Positions 1 to 11,940 are shown, counted from the stretch's first letter. The stretch: DNA of 64,000 nt from Tetrapisispora phaffii CBS 4417 (GCF_000236905.1 NC_016534.1:186001-250000); one strand, 5' to 3'. The notes: generated by a model from the sequence alone, not told the origin. Numbers and translations are program-made.

Positions 1-2
1 GT

Positions 3-2630
3 AATAGATTTATGCCAGATAATTCAATTGAAGGTACTTGCAATAAAAACGGTATGATTGTTAATAAAATAAATTCGAATTGTAATGTGGTAAATAGTAA
101 GATTCTGAAGATATTAAACGGTAAGATACCACAGATCACATTTATATGTGATAAAAATGAGAATAAATGTAATTTTCAATTTTGGATTGACCAAGTAGAG
201 AGTTTCTATTGTGATTTAAATACTTGTCAATTTGATATAGACCTACAGAATAATCAAACAAGCTATCATTGTGATGATATTAGCTGTAAGTGTATTTCGG
301 ATACAATGTTATGTGGACAAAATGGTTCTATTGACATTTCAGATTTTTTAACTGAAGAAATTAAAGGTCCAGGTAAGTTTCAGTGTGCTATTGATATCGA
401 AAATTCACAGGAACATGATTGCAAATTTGAAGAAGCCAAAATGAATGATTTAATTTCAACTATATTTGGTGATGATTATATCCAATTATCTTGTAATTCA
501 ACAGAATGTTTACACTATTCGCAAGTACCAGGTTATCTCCCTCCAGATTTGAAACATGGACAAAGAAAATTATCTTGGACATTTAACCTATTGTTAACTT
601 TGATTATATTGATTCTTGGTTCCTCATTTTACTATATCACCAACAATATATCAAAATCACCTTTTTTCACAAATATTACAACAGCAATTGGACAAAATCA
701 AGTAGAATTGCCTAATGATCAATATGATTTCTTGAAAAATGATATACCAGCTACATTAACTTTTGAAAATGTATCATACAGCATCACAGAATCCGAAGGA
801 ATCCGTAGAGATGAAGGAAAAAGTAATGTTAAAATTTTACAAAATGTCTCAGGTGTCGCTAAACCAGGTGAAATAATGGCAATTATGGGTGGATCTGGTG
901 CCGGTAAAACTACTTTATTGGATATCCTAGCAATGAAAGATAAAACTGATGGAGATGTAAGTGGGGCGATAAAGATCAATGGAAAACAATTGGAGAAAAG
1001 CTATTTCAGAAAGCTGATTGGTTTTGTCGATCAATACGATTATTTATTCCCAACATTATCAGTTTATGAAACTGTTTTAAATAGTGCTCTATTAAGATTG
1101 CCAAGTTCTATGTCATTTGCAGCAAAGCAATTGAGAGTACTGCAAGTTCTTGATGAACTAAGAATCTTAGAGATAAAAGACCGATTGATTGGTAACGACT
1201 ATCAGAGAGGAATTAGTGGTGGAGAAAAGAGACGTGTTTCAATTGCATGTGAATTGGTAACTTCACCTTCAATTTTGATATTAGATGAGCCAACTTCTGG
1301 GTTAGATTCTAATAATGCCAACAACGTAATCAATTGTTTGGTGAGATTGGCACAAAACCATAATAGAACCATAATTGTTTCTATACATCAACCGAGGTCT
1401 AATATCTTCTATTCCTTCAATAAGTTGATCTTATTGAGTAATAGTAGATTGATTTATTCTGGGGAAGCAAGTAATGTCACAAAATTCTTGGAAGCAAATA
1501 AATTGTACTGCCCTCCTGGTTATAATGTTGCAGATTACTTAATCGACATAACCGTCACTAATGAAAGAGTTGACGCTGATTCAGTTAACAAAAATAACGA
1601 ACGAATTGAGCCTATGGCCTCAGTAGGAAATAATAGTTCAAAACAAGAGCTGGGCCAGGAATCTGATATTTTATCTGATAGTTTTATGGAAAGTAGTTTC
1701 CACACTAATGTTGCTAGTGAAATTCGTGAGAGTATTGAGTTCAATACTACCGATAATAATGAACTACCTACAATAAATACATCCGCAACATTTAGTGAAC
1801 AGCTGATGATATTATGCTCAAGAACTTTTAAAAATGTTTACAGAAATCCAAAATTGTTGATAGAAAATTACTTATTGTCTATTTTCTTAGCTTTTTTTTT
1901 GGGAACTTTATATTATAACTTATCATTAGACATTAGCGGATTTCAAAATAGAATGGGTTTATTTTTTTTTATATTAACGTATTTTGGTTTTGTTACATTT
2001 ACGGGACTAAGCACGTTTGCACAAGAAAGAATGATATTTATCAAGGAAAGAGCTAACAACTACTATACACCCTTAGCATATTACATCAGTAAGATTGTCA
2101 GTGATATCTTACCGTTAAGAGTTTTTCCTCCACTTTTCATATCATTGATCATTTATCCGCTTGCCGGACTGAATATTATTGATGGTTATAACAATTTTTT
2201 GAAATTTATTGTCATATTAATTTTATTTAACCTTGGTATTTCTTTAGAAATTCTTACTGCAGGTATAGTTTTCAAGGATTTGAATAATTCAATAATTATC
2301 AGTGTCTTAATATTATTAGGATCAATTCTGTTCAGTGGATTGTTCATTAACACAGATGAAATTCCATATGCTGCATTTAAGTATTTCAAAAGCCTTTCAA
2401 TATTCTACTATGCCTACGAAGCTCTCTTAGTCAATGAAGTTAAAACACTAGTATTGAAAGAGAAAAAATTTGGCCTTGATATCGAAGTTCCTGGTGCAAC
2501 AATTCTAAGTACATTTGGATTCAAAGTTAGAAACCTAGCATTGGATATAAATGGCTTAATTGCCTTTAACATTGTATTTTTAATCGTTGGATACATAGCC
2601 TTGAAATATATTGTAGTTGAAAAGAGATAG
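3..2630 (+). CDS. ADP1: ADP1-like ABCG-type ATP-binding cassette transporter (5' partial)
   Basis: This is a membrane ABC half-transporter of the ABCG/WHITE type; the substrate of yeast Adp1 is not established. The frame is open to the left edge, so the true start lies outside the window: about 875 residues are visible against about 1,050 in S. cerevisiae Adp1. Counting from the ATG at 12, residues 1-190 are a cysteine-rich, EGF-like non-cytosolic region, followed by a membrane segment near 193-212. The nucleotide-binding domain follows, with Walker A GGSGAGKTT near 293, signature ISGGEKRR near 401 and Walker B LILDEPTSGLDS near 425. Residues about 600-872 hold the C-terminal membrane domain with about six hydrophobic helices. 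The ADY2, RVS161 and SAT4 neighbours reproduce the S. cerevisiae YCR011C-YCR008W order, which supports the orthology. Confidence 0.93.
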   Translation, partial: NRFMPDNSIEGTCNKNGMIVNKINSNCNVVNSKILKILNGKIPQITFICDKNENKCNFQFWIDQVESFYCDLNTCQFDIDLQNNQTSYHCDDISCKCISDTMLCGQNGSIDISDFLTEEIKGPGKFQCAIDIENSQEHDCKFEEAKMNDLISTIFGDDYIQLSCNSTECLHYSQVPGYLPPDLKHGQRKLSWTFNLLLTLIILILGSSFYYITNNISKSPFFTNITTAIGQNQVELPNDQYDFLKNDIPATLTFENVSYSITESEGIRRDEGKSNVKILQNVSGVAKPGEIMAIMGGSGAGKTTLLDILAMKDKTDGDVSGAIKINGKQLEKSYFRKLIGFVDQYDYLFPTLSVYETVLNSALLRLPSSMSFAAKQLRVLQVLDELRILEIKDRLIGNDYQRGISGGEKRRVSIACELVTSPSILILDEPTSGLDSNNANNVINCLVRLAQNHNRTIIVSIHQPRSNIFYSFNKLILLSNSRLIYSGEASNVTKFLEANKLYCPPGYNVADYLIDITVTNERVDADSVNKNNERIEPMASVGNNSSKQELGQESDILSDSFMESSFHTNVASEIRESIEFNTTDNNELPTINTSATFSEQLMILCSRTFKNVYRNPKLLIENYLLSIFLAFFLGTLYYNLSLDISGFQNRMGLFFFILTYFGFVTFTGLSTFAQERMIFIKERANNYYTPLAYYISKIVSDILPLRVFPPLFISLIIYPLAGLNIIDGYNNFLKFIVILILFNLGISLEILTAGIVFKDLNNSIIISVLILLGSILFSGLFINTDEIPYAAFKYFKSLSIFYYAYEALLVNEVKTLVLKEKKFGLDIEVPGATILSTFGFKVRNLALDINGLIAFNIVFLIVGYIALKYIVVEKR

Positions 2631-3678
2631 TAATAGGATTTAACATCTGTATAAATAAGCGTAGCATATAAAGTATACTATATTCTTATGTAAACATAAC
2701 GTTTTGTTACCTTTCCAGTATTTGTTTAAAGTAACTTAAAAATTACATTGCAAGAACCTATGGTGCCCTACAAGTAAGATGTGGGTAGAAAAAACGAGTG
2801 GAAACCAATTCCAAATACTTTATCCTACTGTTTGAACTCAAGTATTGATTAACCAAATATATATATAAGATACATAGGAAATTCTTTTAGTATTCAAAAG
2901 AGATTCAAGACCTTTAATAATATATCATATATAAATTAAGACGAAAAAAGAATCAGTGACTAAGTGTAAGTACATTTTAATAAAGTACAGTAACCTAAAT
3001 TCATCCTTCTGTTTAGCGACCCACAACATATCTGTGAGACTATTTCCATTCCCGCATTGCAAATGTAAAATTACTAAATGAATATAACCTCATCTCCTCA
3101 GTGGGGTCATATATTAGAAATTTAAATATTTTTTCTTATGAAGCTTACTGTGACATTCCAGGAATACTTCCAGTTCTTTTTCATTAGGCTCGTTCTTAGT
3201 ATGGTTTTTCGAAATTTCAATCTTTAAATTTAAGTACATTGCTTATTGCCAAGAAAGGGTCTAATGTGACAATGACATAAAATATCTTTCTTATTAAGAA
3301 AGAGAAGTGATGGTAGTCAATTACAGATTTTATTTTGGTTAAGCAAAAAATCAAATGAATGAGAGCATCACACAGTTTCGTAATTGACCTTTAATTGTAG
3401 TAATTTTTTGGGATACAATCAATTAACAATTAATTTAGTGATTGATATATGTTATATTAATATTTGTAAACTATGTAACTTTTTTGAGGGATCTAATCTA
3501 ACGTATTACTTTTTTTGACGTTGATATATATAGATAGATGATAAACGTTTTTAAGTTGTTAACTTGTTGAATTGTATTGAATTTGAACTTCTGTTTGTTC
3601 AATTTATCCACTCAAAGATATCAACTAAAAAAATCTAATCTTTGGAAATTATTATATTTAATAATTAATATCATAATA
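2631..3678. other. Intergenic region ADP1-ADY2
   Basis: About 1 kb of AT-rich DNA with no convincing gene. It serves as the ADY2 promoter. A GTGGGG motif at 3101-3106 matches the core of a Mig1 site but lacks the usual AT-rich 5' flank. A TATATATA run lies near 3524-3531, about 150 bp before the ADY2 ATG. Confidence 0.5.
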
Positions 3679-4530
3679 ATGTCTGGTAACTATTCTAACA
3701 TTGCATCTACAGTCTCTGGTGTCTCCAGTTTCAATGAGAATTCATTTCCGAATAGCCAGAGAGGAACTAGTAATAATGAAAATAGTGAGCTGAGTAGAAT
3801 TTATACAAGTGGTAAGAATAATGAATATGTAAATATAGGTAAAGAGAAATTTTTAAGAGATGATTTGTTAGAGGCATTCGGTGGTTCTTTAAATCCAGGT
3901 TTAAGAGTCCCATCAGAACATAAATTTGCCAATCCTGCTCCATTAGGTTTATCTGCTTTTGCATTGACTACATTTTTATTGTCAATGTATAATGTTCAAG
4001 CTAGGGGTGTCAAAATTCCAAACGCTATCGTTGGCCCAGCCTTTTTCTATGGCGGTTTAGTACAAATAATTGCAGGTATTTGGTGTATCGCTGTGGAGAA
4101 TACTTTTGGTGGCACTGCGTTGTGTTCATTTGGTGGGTTCTGGATGAGTTTTGCAACTTTTTTCGTACCTTGGTTTGGTATCCTTGATGCATATAAGAAT
4201 GATCTAGATCAATTGGATAATGCAATTGGTATTTTTCTCATTGGATGGGCTCTTTTTACAGTGTTTTTATGCCTTTGTACAATGAAATCTACGTTGTTGT
4301 TCTTCTCTCTGTTCTTCTTCCTCTCTGTGACATTATTCCTATTGGCGGTTGGCAAATTCACAAATTCAACCGCATTAGCGAAGACAGGTGGTGTATTTGG
4401 AATTGTTACAGCATTCATATCATGGTATAACGCATTCGAAGGTCTTACAGACAAACACAATTCATACCTGGTATTAACATCAATGAAATTACCAACAAAT
4501 GAGTATTCTTATCCATGTTCCAGAGGATGA
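3679..4530 (+). CDS. ADY2: Acetate/ammonium transporter, ATO family (Ady2-like)
   Basis: Plasma-membrane acetate transporter homologue of the GPR1/FUN34/YaaH family, proposed in yeast to carry acetate and to affect ammonium export. I start it at the ATG at 3679 (MSGNYSN), giving 283 residues, the length of S. cerevisiae Ady2. The frame is open upstream to 3577, but those 34 codons are AT-rich and have no counterpart. The family signature NPAPLGL is at residues 85-91, directly before the first of about six hydrophobic helices. The polar N-terminal tail of about 80 residues is typical of the family. It lies between ADP1 and RVS161 as in the YCR011C-YCR009C block. S. cerevisiae has the paralogues ATO2 and ATO3; synteny favours ADY2. 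Confidence 0.93.
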   Translation: MSGNYSNIASTVSGVSSFNENSFPNSQRGTSNNENSELSRIYTSGKNNEYVNIGKEKFLRDDLLEAFGGSLNPGLRVPSEHKFANPAPLGLSAFALTTFLLSMYNVQARGVKIPNAIVGPAFFYGGLVQIIAGIWCIAVENTFGGTALCSFGGFWMSFATFFVPWFGILDAYKNDLDQLDNAIGIFLIGWALFTVFLCLCTMKSTLLFFSLFFFLSVTLFLLAVGKFTNSTALAKTGGVFGIVTAFISWYNAFEGLTDKHNSYLVLTSMKLPTNEYSYPCSRG

Positions 4531-4996
4531 TCTATGTAATCATTTTCACAAGAGGAAGAATAAAGCCATAGAACAAGATTATTGTTACAATGTCCCCCCT
4601 CCACTTAAACAATAATGTCTAAAAACGGTTTATTGGAGTTAAATTAGGACCTATGTTTGTTAATAGATAAACATAGTTTGGTTTTGACTTCTAACATATA
4701 TCATCAATCATTTAAATCTGTGTATGGTATGTTATTTATAGCCATAGGCAGCGCATAATTAAGAATGTCCGCCTCAAAAAATGAAACGACACTGTAATTT
4801 AAGATATGGCTCATTTTTAAAATGATTCAATAGTACACCTAAACGATATACGGATATGATTATTTGATTTACATAAGAACATTAGATTTATAATACGTTT
4901 TCTTCTTAATTATTTATCAACTCAATAATTAATTTACTAATTAATTTGTTAAATCTGGTACAGTAAAGTGTATATGAAGAAAGAAAAAGAACAAGA
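4531..4996. other. Intergenic region ADY2-RVS161
   Basis: AT-rich spacer holding the ADY2 3' end and the RVS161 promoter. I see no ORF, RNA gene or repeat in it. Confidence 0.5.
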
Positions 4997-5794
4997 ATGA
5001 GTTGGGATGGTTTTAAAAAAGCAATAAATAGGGCAGGTCAGTCTGTTCATGTTAAGAATATTGATAAGACTGTTGATAAGAATTATGATATTGAAGAACG
5101 GAGGTATAGATCGTTGGAAAAATGTGGTGAAGCTATTTGCTTGGAAGCTAGAGGGTATCATGACTCATTGAAACAAGTGGCTCAGTCACAATTGAAAATA
5201 GCTGAAGTAATTTCTTCACTTTACGATGATACAAATAATGGTGCGACTGGTAGTTTTAATGTTGGCAAATCATACTTTGACACAGTAACTGAGTTTGATG
5301 AAGAAATAATTAAACAATTGGATGTTCCGTTTATGGAAACTGTCATTACTCCCTTAGAGAAATTTTCATATTATTTTAAAGAAATAGATGATGCGATTAC
5401 GAAAAGAGACCATAAGAAACAGGATTACGATGCTGCCAAATCTAAAGTAAGAAGATTGACTGAAAAACCAACTAAAGATTCAGGGAAATTACCGAGAGCA
5501 GAAAAAGAATTAGAAAGTGCCAAAGATGCATATGAACAATTGAATGAACAATTGAAGAGTGAGCTGCCTCAATTATTGAGTTTAAGGGTTCCTTATTACG
5601 ATCCAACTTTTGAATCTATGATCAAAATTCAGATGAGATTCAGCACAGAAGGTTACACTAAACTTGCCCAAGTTCAACAATATCTGGATCAGCAAGCAAG
5701 GGATGACTATGCAAATGGATTATTGGATGCAAAACTTGATGAAATACTTCAGAAAATGATGCAACTGGATATCTGTACTCTAGGATATAAATGA
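4997..5794 (+). CDS. RVS161: Rvs161 BAR-domain amphiphysin-like protein
   Basis: N-BAR protein that dimerises with Rvs167, binds and tubulates curved membrane, and acts in scission at endocytic actin patches; yeast Rvs161 also works in cell fusion. At 265 residues it has exactly the S. cerevisiae length. The protein begins MSWDGFKKAINRAGQSV, the conserved amphipathic N-terminus, and is then almost entirely helical BAR domain (about residues 15-230), with the charged coiled-coil stretch KRDHKKQDYDAAKSK near 135. It lacks the SH3 domain of Rvs167, as expected. It converges on SAT4 with only 80 bp between the stop codons. The order ADY2-RVS161-SAT4 matches YCR010C-YCR009C-YCR008W. Confidence 0.97.
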   Translation: MSWDGFKKAINRAGQSVHVKNIDKTVDKNYDIEERRYRSLEKCGEAICLEARGYHDSLKQVAQSQLKIAEVISSLYDDTNNGATGSFNVGKSYFDTVTEFDEEIIKQLDVPFMETVITPLEKFSYYFKEIDDAITKRDHKKQDYDAAKSKVRRLTEKPTKDSGKLPRAEKELESAKDAYEQLNEQLKSELPQLLSLRVPYYDPTFESMIKIQMRFSTEGYTKLAQVQQYLDQQARDDYANGLLDAKLDEILQKMMQLDICTLGYK

Positions 5795-5874
5795 AAATAG
5801 CTATGATCAATAATAAATAAATTATGCTAATTATGCGAATCAAAGTACATACATAGATGTAAATAGTTTTAGTG

Positions 5875-7890
5875 TTATGCGAGCTTTTTTGGAAGACCTT
5901 CATTGCAGCACTTAATGTCTCTTCCCCATTCAGTTTGTAGAATTTGTTTTGGCGTGAGTCTACCCGTTGGGTTAGGATCCAACATGGAGTAAATTACATT
6001 CCTACATTGAGTACGTTGAAGAGATTCAATTGGAGTGAATTTCCCAGTTTCTTTCCTGGATTTGTAATATTTACAGAAAAATATATCATCTCTTGTGGCA
6101 GAACTCCACAATTGCCTGCCCGTTGTCATTGCCATGTAGATGACCCCACAAGCCCAAATATCTACTGGACGAGGGTCGAATTCTTCTTTTATGAATTCTT
6201 CTGGTGCAATATATGGACTTGAACCACACACTCCTGCACTTAAGTGAATGTCTTTTTCCCAAGCAATCTTAAAACATTCTGCATTTCCGAAATCTGTGAT
6301 CTTTAATACACCACTTGCTGTTAGCAGTAGGTTTTCTGGTTTCAAATCCCTATGACAGACACCGACGCCGTGCATGTAGCTAACACCTCTTATTAACTGT
6401 TTAAAGAAACAGTCAGCTTCTGCAACCTCTAGTTTCCCAGCAGCAATGATTAAAGTAAATAAATCACCACCGGAACAGTATTCTAAGACTTCGCGATAGT
6501 CGCCATTTGCATCTTGAAACAAATCGAATGCATCGATGATATTAGTATGTCTTAAGGATGAAGATATACAGAATTCTGCAATTAATCTTTTCGAATATTT
6601 TTCTATAGGTTCAGTCGAAGTTCTTTTAAACTCTTTCACCGCGTAGACTATTTCATTTTTACTGTTATTTGGATCTTTCTTATGGCATAATTTTACTACA
6701 CCAAAAGCACCTTTACCGATAACCTCTTGACAACGACCATATTTTTCACCAAATGATAAGGAATCCTTCTTATTCATGAAAGATTTTATGAACTCATCTT
6801 GATAATCTGTTGGGAATTGATTCTTATATATTATCTTGTCGCCTCCATACGATGCACCTGAGAAAGGTATTATATCACTTTGATGACTTGAGATTGTAGT
6901 TAAACTGCTATAACTTTGAGTTGGATTGACACTATTGTTCGAATTTTGTAAATTTGTTGACGAGGTATCTTTTTTCATTATTTCTACCTGTTTAACTAAA
7001 CCAGCCAGTAAAGTTGGTGGATTTGGGTCTTCGGTGGTGACGAAATTTTTTGTATCTTTCATAATTTCGGGCACTGCTGATTTAGCTTGACCTCTTATCT
7101 TTTCATCACTAGATCCCAATATATTTTTCAACATATTTCTCAATTTTTCTTGTCTCCTTGTTGCCTTCAAGCTATGCGTATGTGATCCATTTTCATGTAG
7201 TACAAATCTCTTAGTGGTCTGGGTTGCTGTTGGTTGTTGTGTTTGAGAATTACTCGAAGAATTCAGTGACACATGATCTACATTCGATGTGACTGCCTCT
7301 AAATTCAAATTTGAGCTCGACTGAGCTGGAGTGGTCGATGTCTTTATTGAGTTCCCACTTTGTGAATGGTTTGAGCTCATTCTCTCTGGATTTTTATTTA
7401 GTTTCAACTCTACGTTTGTGGTTGAACTTAGATTTGAATTTGATACAATTTTATCGTTATTTTGTCTCGAACGAGAATTCTGTGATAATATTGCATTTGA
7501 ATTGACATTTGAATTATTATTAGTGTGTGTAGTGCTATTATTTGAATTGAGAGTCGAGTTTGATGTTGAGTTGTATTTATCGACATGAATAGTTATATTT
7601 GCATTATTATTATTTGGTGTAGCATTCAATGATAAACCAGAGAAAGAAGAAGTGATTGAAGAGACAGGCGATACTAAATTTGCATCAATTTTTTTATGCC
7701 TTTGGGCTGCAGGAGATCCAATGGATTGCTTTGAAGTGCTATTAACCGAATTTTTCGAGACTACATCAGACACATTTCTCTTCTGGACAACATCATCATC
7801 ATTATTGGTGTTATGGGATGTTTTTGAACTGAATAAAGATACTATTTTTTTAGGTAGCGTATGCCGTCTTGACACTGTGCTATTTGACAT
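5875..7890 (-). CDS. SAT4: Sat4/Hal4-type serine/threonine kinase
   Basis: Protein kinase of the fungal NPR/HAL5 family. In yeast, Sat4/Hal4 and Hal5 stabilise the Trk1-Trk2 potassium transporters and so set salt tolerance. The first 340 or so residues are low-complexity, rich in Asn, Ser and Thr (for example runs of N near 100-150). The kinase domain occupies about 385-660: glycine loop [16 protein letters not shown] lysine, catalytic [16 protein letters not shown] in place of a canonical DFG tail, and APEE. At 671 residues it is slightly longer than S. cerevisiae Sat4 (603), through the disordered N-terminus. Hal5 is the close alternative; the RVS161 neighbour favours SAT4. Confidence 0.9.
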   Translation of the reverse strand: MSNSTVSRRHTLPKKIVSLFSSKTSHNTNNDDDVVQKRNVSDVVSKNSVNSTSKQSIGSPAAQRHKKIDANLVSPVSSITSSFSGLSLNATPNNNNANITIHVDKYNSTSNSTLNSNNSTTHTNNNSNVNSNAILSQNSRSRQNNDKIVSNSNLSSTTNVELKLNKNPERMSSNHSQSGNSIKTSTTPAQSSSNLNLEAVTSNVDHVSLNSSSNSQTQQPTATQTTKRFVLHENGSHTHSLKATRRQEKLRNMLKNILGSSDEKIRGQAKSAVPEIMKDTKNFVTTEDPNPPTLLAGLVKQVEIMKKDTSSTNLQNSNNSVNPTQSYSSLTTISSHQSDIIPFSGASYGGDKIIYKNQFPTDYQDEFIKSFMNKKDSLSFGEKYGRCQEVIGKGAFGVVKLCHKKDPNNSKNEIVYAVKEFKRTSTEPIEKYSKRLIAEFCISSSLRHTNIIDAFDLFQDANGDYREVLEYCSGGDLFTLIIAAGKLEVAEADCFFKQLIRGVSYMHGVGVCHRDLKPENLLLTASGVLKITDFGNAECFKIAWEKDIHLSAGVCGSSPYIAPEEFIKEEFDPRPVDIWACGVIYMAMTTGRQLWSSATRDDIFFCKYYKSRKETGKFTPIESLQRTQCRNVIYSMLDPNPTGRLTPKQILQTEWGRDIKCCNEGLPKKLA

Positions 7891-8867
7891 TTAGAATACA
7901 CAGATCGATGATGCAGAGCCACCTAGTTAGAACTGATGCCCGATTGTAAGTTGAGAAGCCAGTGCTATTTTACGTACATGTAAGAGAGAACAAATATGTA
8001 TATATATATGAATATATGAGTATTGAAATACTGGTGTCCATGAACTCATCACCATAGTTAACTGAAAAAAAATCTACAAAATTTCATCAAGAGCCGATAA
8101 GAGAGCTGGAGAAACAGACAAAGAGATAAGATGGTGAAGATTTGTATAGAAAATTGATCACTTTCAAGAGTGAAAACTTAGAACAGATGACAACATGTAT
8201 TGTGTTGAGTTATGAATTAAATCACGCCTCGACATAAAAGACAAGTCAAGTTAAGGAATCTGCAGCTAGCAATGAGAATGGCTAAACGTAAGTGTAAACC
8301 GAACTTACGTTAATCGCAAACAAACGTTCAAGAGAGAATCAGTGACATGTACTGGTGTACCTTGTGAAGAAAGTATTGTATATAGCTTGTAAAAATACAT
8401 TAGTAAGATAGGCTGATATTGTAACTAACTTGCACGCAGTTAGTGGCAGTGTTTTCTTCCATCGTCATGATAGTGACGATACCGGTAATACCAATGTTAA
8501 TAACAATACGAATACAATAAAACATAAAACTTCTCGCTCGCTACTCTGAACACCAACACCAGCAAACAATAACATCTTCTACCGGTGTACGACCGTCCGT
8601 CCGGTGTTACGAATTGTATTGATTGAAAGTCCCACCACGGTCTCACCACGGTATGGCCACTCTCTTACCTCCAGAAGCATCTTATCCAACGTTCTTACAA
8701 GGTAACTTGAGCAGATTTTGCAAATGCATATTGTACTTGTTAAAACTTGCACCGTTACTTGAGTTTGGTTTATCTGCAGTGTCTAACTTAATGGGCTATG
8801 TGGTGCAAATTTTTCAAAACAAACGACTAACCAGCAACGAGAAGTGCGTACAAATTGTTAAAAAATA
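7891..8867. other. Intergenic region SAT4 to tRNA-Thr
   Basis: About 980 bp containing the SAT4 promoter (TA-rich run near 7996-8016) and, towards the right, a more GC-rich patch near 8520-8660. An open frame from an ATG at 8653 runs into the tRNA gene on the other strand and has no recognisable product, so I do not call it. The left synteny block ends here. Confidence 0.45.
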
Positions 8868-8940
8868 TGCTTCCAACCAGAGTCGAACTGATGATCTCCA
8901 CATTACTAGTGTGGCGCCTTACCAACTTGGCCATAGAAGC
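8868..8940 (-). tRNA. tRNA-Thr (anticodon AGU)
   Basis: Read on the minus strand, a 73-nt cloverleaf without intron begins GCTTCTATGGCC and ends TGGAAGC plus discriminator A. The acceptor stem pairs over 7 bp (one G-T pair). The anticodon stem CCACA/TGTGG encloses loop CTAGTAA with anticodon AGT. The T arm has the TTCGA loop. It is nearly identical to the S. cerevisiae tRNA-Thr(AGU). An old LTR starts 97 bp upstream of its 5' end, at 9038. Confidence 0.96.
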
Positions 8941-9037
8941 GTTTGTTTTATGAGTTTCCTCGATTTAAAGTATCGCTGTATGGTTTATTACTATGTTAAC
9001 GACAATCTCTTGAATTGATCTACATTTGTTATCTATC

Positions 9038-9441
9038 TGTCAGAATCATTATAGTGCATGTGACAGAACTAGGTGTTTATGACACTTTGTGCTCAGAACC
9101 AATTGATCACTTACTAATGGAAAGAAGGTTCTAGAACCTCTTCCAAATGATAGGTGAAAACTTTACACTACAATGTAAATAGCTACGTGATAAACACAGA
9201 TGTATAATACAGCACTAAAGATCTTAGAAACATGACTGAATACGTAATGTGTTCTCTCAAGCATGAGATAACATATATATTAAGAGGACATCTAACTCTA
9301 CATACAATTGTTTAAATATACTAATAAAAGACCAATCGATTATTTAACTATTACGAAGATGGACTACTCGAAAGTGACTGAAGTGACTAACGACACTAAC
9401 TTAGATGTTGGTATTAACCAACATAAGCTTGTTTCTCCACA
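9038..9441 (+). mobile_element. Degenerate solo LTR, family B
   Basis: The region aligns end to end with the 406-bp family B LTR at 46635-47040, from TGTCAG to TTTCTCCACA, but with many substitutions and small indels. An example is AAGGTTCTAGAACC where young copies have AAGGTCTAGAAC. It is clearly an older insertion. No 5-bp target duplication is visible (CTATC against CTTTT). Its TGTCAG end faces the tRNA-Thr 5' end. Confidence 0.88.
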
Positions 9442-10177
9442 CTTTTCAACAAACATTTTTAAAAATATATGAATATTAACATTTAGTGCCGCATTTTACT
9501 TTTTAGGACCTACTCTGTTATCAAAAGAACTGCCATCTGCCGAAACGTAAATATAAACATAATCATTTATATTAGCAGTAAATTGATAATATACCGTTGA
9601 ATAGTATTGTGGGTAATACTTAAGTGTTATACACTTAAATTTTGCACAGAACTTTTGCCGAGAAACATAAATGTAACAAATTTAGGATATGAACAGTCAT
9701 ATTTAAGTTTGGAATCGTTGGATTTATCCATCTCTCAATTACCTTCTTTGTCAAAGTGCTCACCAACACATATGACAACCCAATTTAGTAATGGTCAAAC
9801 TGCTCTGTATGCACTGTCATCATCCATTAGTGCTTGGCGGTAGCATAGTGGCCTTTACAGCCTTGCATCAATTGATAGTCCGGGTAATGTTGCCTTCCCC
9901 CTTTTTGAAATATTTCAAAAATCTGACATTTGCTGAACAAACTGAAATTTTAAAGCCATAATATATACAGAATAGTCGGTGTTCGTAATATCAAGTTTCT
10001 TGTTTATGTATGAATAGAACAGGTTACAAGTGAAATATTATATTTTAGAATTGGTTTTTAATCATTGTATCTCTTTGTTCAGTGAAAAAATTTCATTTAA
10101 AGACAAACGAGTTAGTGCTGGCTTATTGAATATATTTGAACAACTGCCCTCCACACACACACATATTATTCTGAACA
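9442..10177. other. Intergenic region LTR to ARP3
   Basis: Promoter side of ARP3 plus unassigned DNA. A 78-codon frame (9607-9843) has no recognisable domain and I leave it uncalled. A short (AC)n tract lies at 10152-10163, just before the ARP3 start. Confidence 0.4.
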
Positions 10178-11554
10178 ATGTCGTATTTGAATAACCCTGC
10201 TATTGTGATGGACAATGGTACAGGTTTGACCAAGTTAGGGTTTGCTGGTAATGATTCTCCATCGTGGATCTTCCCAACTGCAATTGCCACCGCTCAATCT
10301 TCCAATGCTAAATCTTCTGCAAACGCTCCTCAAGGTCTAGGTAATGCAAAAGCAGGTGTCTCTAACCCTGCTACCAGTAATCCATATTTTGGCAATTCCA
10401 CTTCTGCCACTTCTTTTGCATCAAATTCAAACGCTTTCCTGCTTTCAAACAATTTGGCTGGTAAAAGAGGTACCGAAGATTTGGATTTCTATATCGGTAA
10501 TGAAGCTCTAGTGGCCTCGCAAGGTCCTGCTTATTCCCTAAGCTATCCAATTAGACACGGTCAAGTCGAAAACTGGGATCATATGGAAAGATTTTGGGAA
10601 AACTCCATTTTCAAATACTTGAGAGCCGAACCAGAAGATCATTTCTTCCTATTGACTGAACCACCATTAAACCCACCTGAGAATAGAGAACAAGTAGCTG
10701 AAATTTTCTTTGAATCTTTCAACTGTGCTGGTTTGTATATTGCTGTTCAAGCTGTCTTGGCTTTAGCAGCTTCTTGGACTTCCGCCCAGGTAACTGACAG
10801 ATCTCTAACCGGAACAGTCATCGATTCAGGTGATGGTGTTACTCACGTTATCCCTGTCGCTGAAGGTTATGTCGTTGGTTCTGCGATTAAGAATATTCCA
10901 ATTGCCGGTAGAGATATCACTTTGTTCATTCAATCACTGTTAAGAGAACGTGGTGAAGCTGACTCTTCTTTGAAAACTGCGGAACGTATTAAACAGGAAT
11001 ATTGTTATGTATGTCCAGATATTGTAAAAGAATTTAATAAATTTGACAGACAACCAGAAAAATTCGCACAATTTATCATAGAAAACCAAGATAAGACAAC
11101 TAAAAAAGTTATCGATATCGGTTATGAAAGATTCTTAGCTCCTGAAATTTTCTTTAACCCAGAAATTGCTTCCTCAGATTTCTTAACACCATTACCAACT
11201 GTTGTTGACCAAACTATCCAAGCATGCCCAATCGATGTCCGTAAAGGATTATATAATAATATTGTTCTATCTGGTGGTTCTACTATGTTCAAAGATTTTA
11301 GCCGTCGTTTACAAAGAGATGTTAAGAGTATAGTAAGTAATAGAATTGCACAAAATGAAGCATTGACGGGTACAAAATCCACTGGTGTCGATGTCCAAGT
11401 TATTTCACACAGAAAACAAAGAAATGCAGTTTGGTTTGGTGGTTCATTATTGGCACAAACCGCTGAATTCAAAGGTTACTGTCATACAAAGAAGGATTAT
11501 GAAGAACATGGTCCTGAAATTGTTAGAAACTTTAGTTTATTCAATATGGTTTAA
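10178..11554 (+). CDS. ARP3: Arp3, actin-related protein of the Arp2/3 complex
   Basis: Arp3 pairs with Arp2 as the pseudo-dimer that nucleates branched actin filaments, needed for endocytic patch movement. The 458-residue protein (449 in S. cerevisiae) begins with the Arp3-specific [20 protein letters not shown], containing the phosphate-1 loop. [12 protein letters not shown] near residue 215 is the phosphate-2 loop, and [11 protein letters not shown] near 365 belongs to the adenosine motif. Residues about 45-100 form an Ala/Ser/Asn-rich insertion (an Arp3 surface loop that varies among yeasts). ARP3-RPA12-NTA1 matches YJR065C-YJR063W-YJR062C inverted, but CCT5 (YJR064W), which lies between ARP3 and RPA12 in S. 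cerevisiae, is absent: only 386 bp separate the two genes here. Confidence 0.97.
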   Translation: MSYLNNPAIVMDNGTGLTKLGFAGNDSPSWIFPTAIATAQSSNAKSSANAPQGLGNAKAGVSNPATSNPYFGNSTSATSFASNSNAFLLSNNLAGKRGTEDLDFYIGNEALVASQGPAYSLSYPIRHGQVENWDHMERFWENSIFKYLRAEPEDHFFLLTEPPLNPPENREQVAEIFFESFNCAGLYIAVQAVLALAASWTSAQVTDRSLTGTVIDSGDGVTHVIPVAEGYVVGSAIKNIPIAGRDITLFIQSLLRERGEADSSLKTAERIKQEYCYVCPDIVKEFNKFDRQPEKFAQFIIENQDKTTKKVIDIGYERFLAPEIFFNPEIASSDFLTPLPTVVDQTIQACPIDVRKGLYNNIVLSGGSTMFKDFSRRLQRDVKSIVSNRIAQNEALTGTKSTGVDVQVISHRKQRNAVWFGGSLLAQTAEFKGYCHTKKDYEEHGPEIVRNFSLFNMV

Positions 11555-11940
11555 TTGTTTAATAATAAATCAACCTAAATACAAACTTTAATAAAAATAA
11601 AGGGAAAATTAAAATGAGAATATTACTACAGTAACCTAGTACGTCAAATTAAATTAATGAATCAAAAAATAGACTGGATGAATATTTTTATATAGTAACA
11701 ATAAGTAATTAGTCAAAATATCCTTTAAAAATAACAGCAAATAAAGCTTTAAATTTAAATTCTTGACCTTTGTTAATTGATAATTTTTTTCTTTTTTTTC
11801 TTATAATAAAAAGATATTTTAAAACATATGTATTAATATATGTTAGTATATACTGTATAATTTATGCAATTGTTTATAAATGATAAACGGAAATATGATA
11901 TAAAGAGAATAATGATGAATTGATATGAGAATTTTCTCCC
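11555..11940. other. Intergenic region between convergent ARP3 and RPA12
   Basis: 386 bp of AT-rich 3' sequence between convergent genes. There is no trace of CCT5, which occupies this position in S. cerevisiae. Confidence 0.6.

Noticed and set aside
3577..3678. 34-codon N-terminal extension of the ADY2 frame
   Set aside because: AT-rich and hydrophobic, without counterpart in the family. The ATG at 3679 gives exactly the expected 283 residues.
8623..9018. 131-codon open frame on the plus strand
   Set aside because: It reads straight through the minus-strand tRNA-Thr gene and has no recognisable domain. The part before the tRNA could be a relic but there is nothing to support a call.
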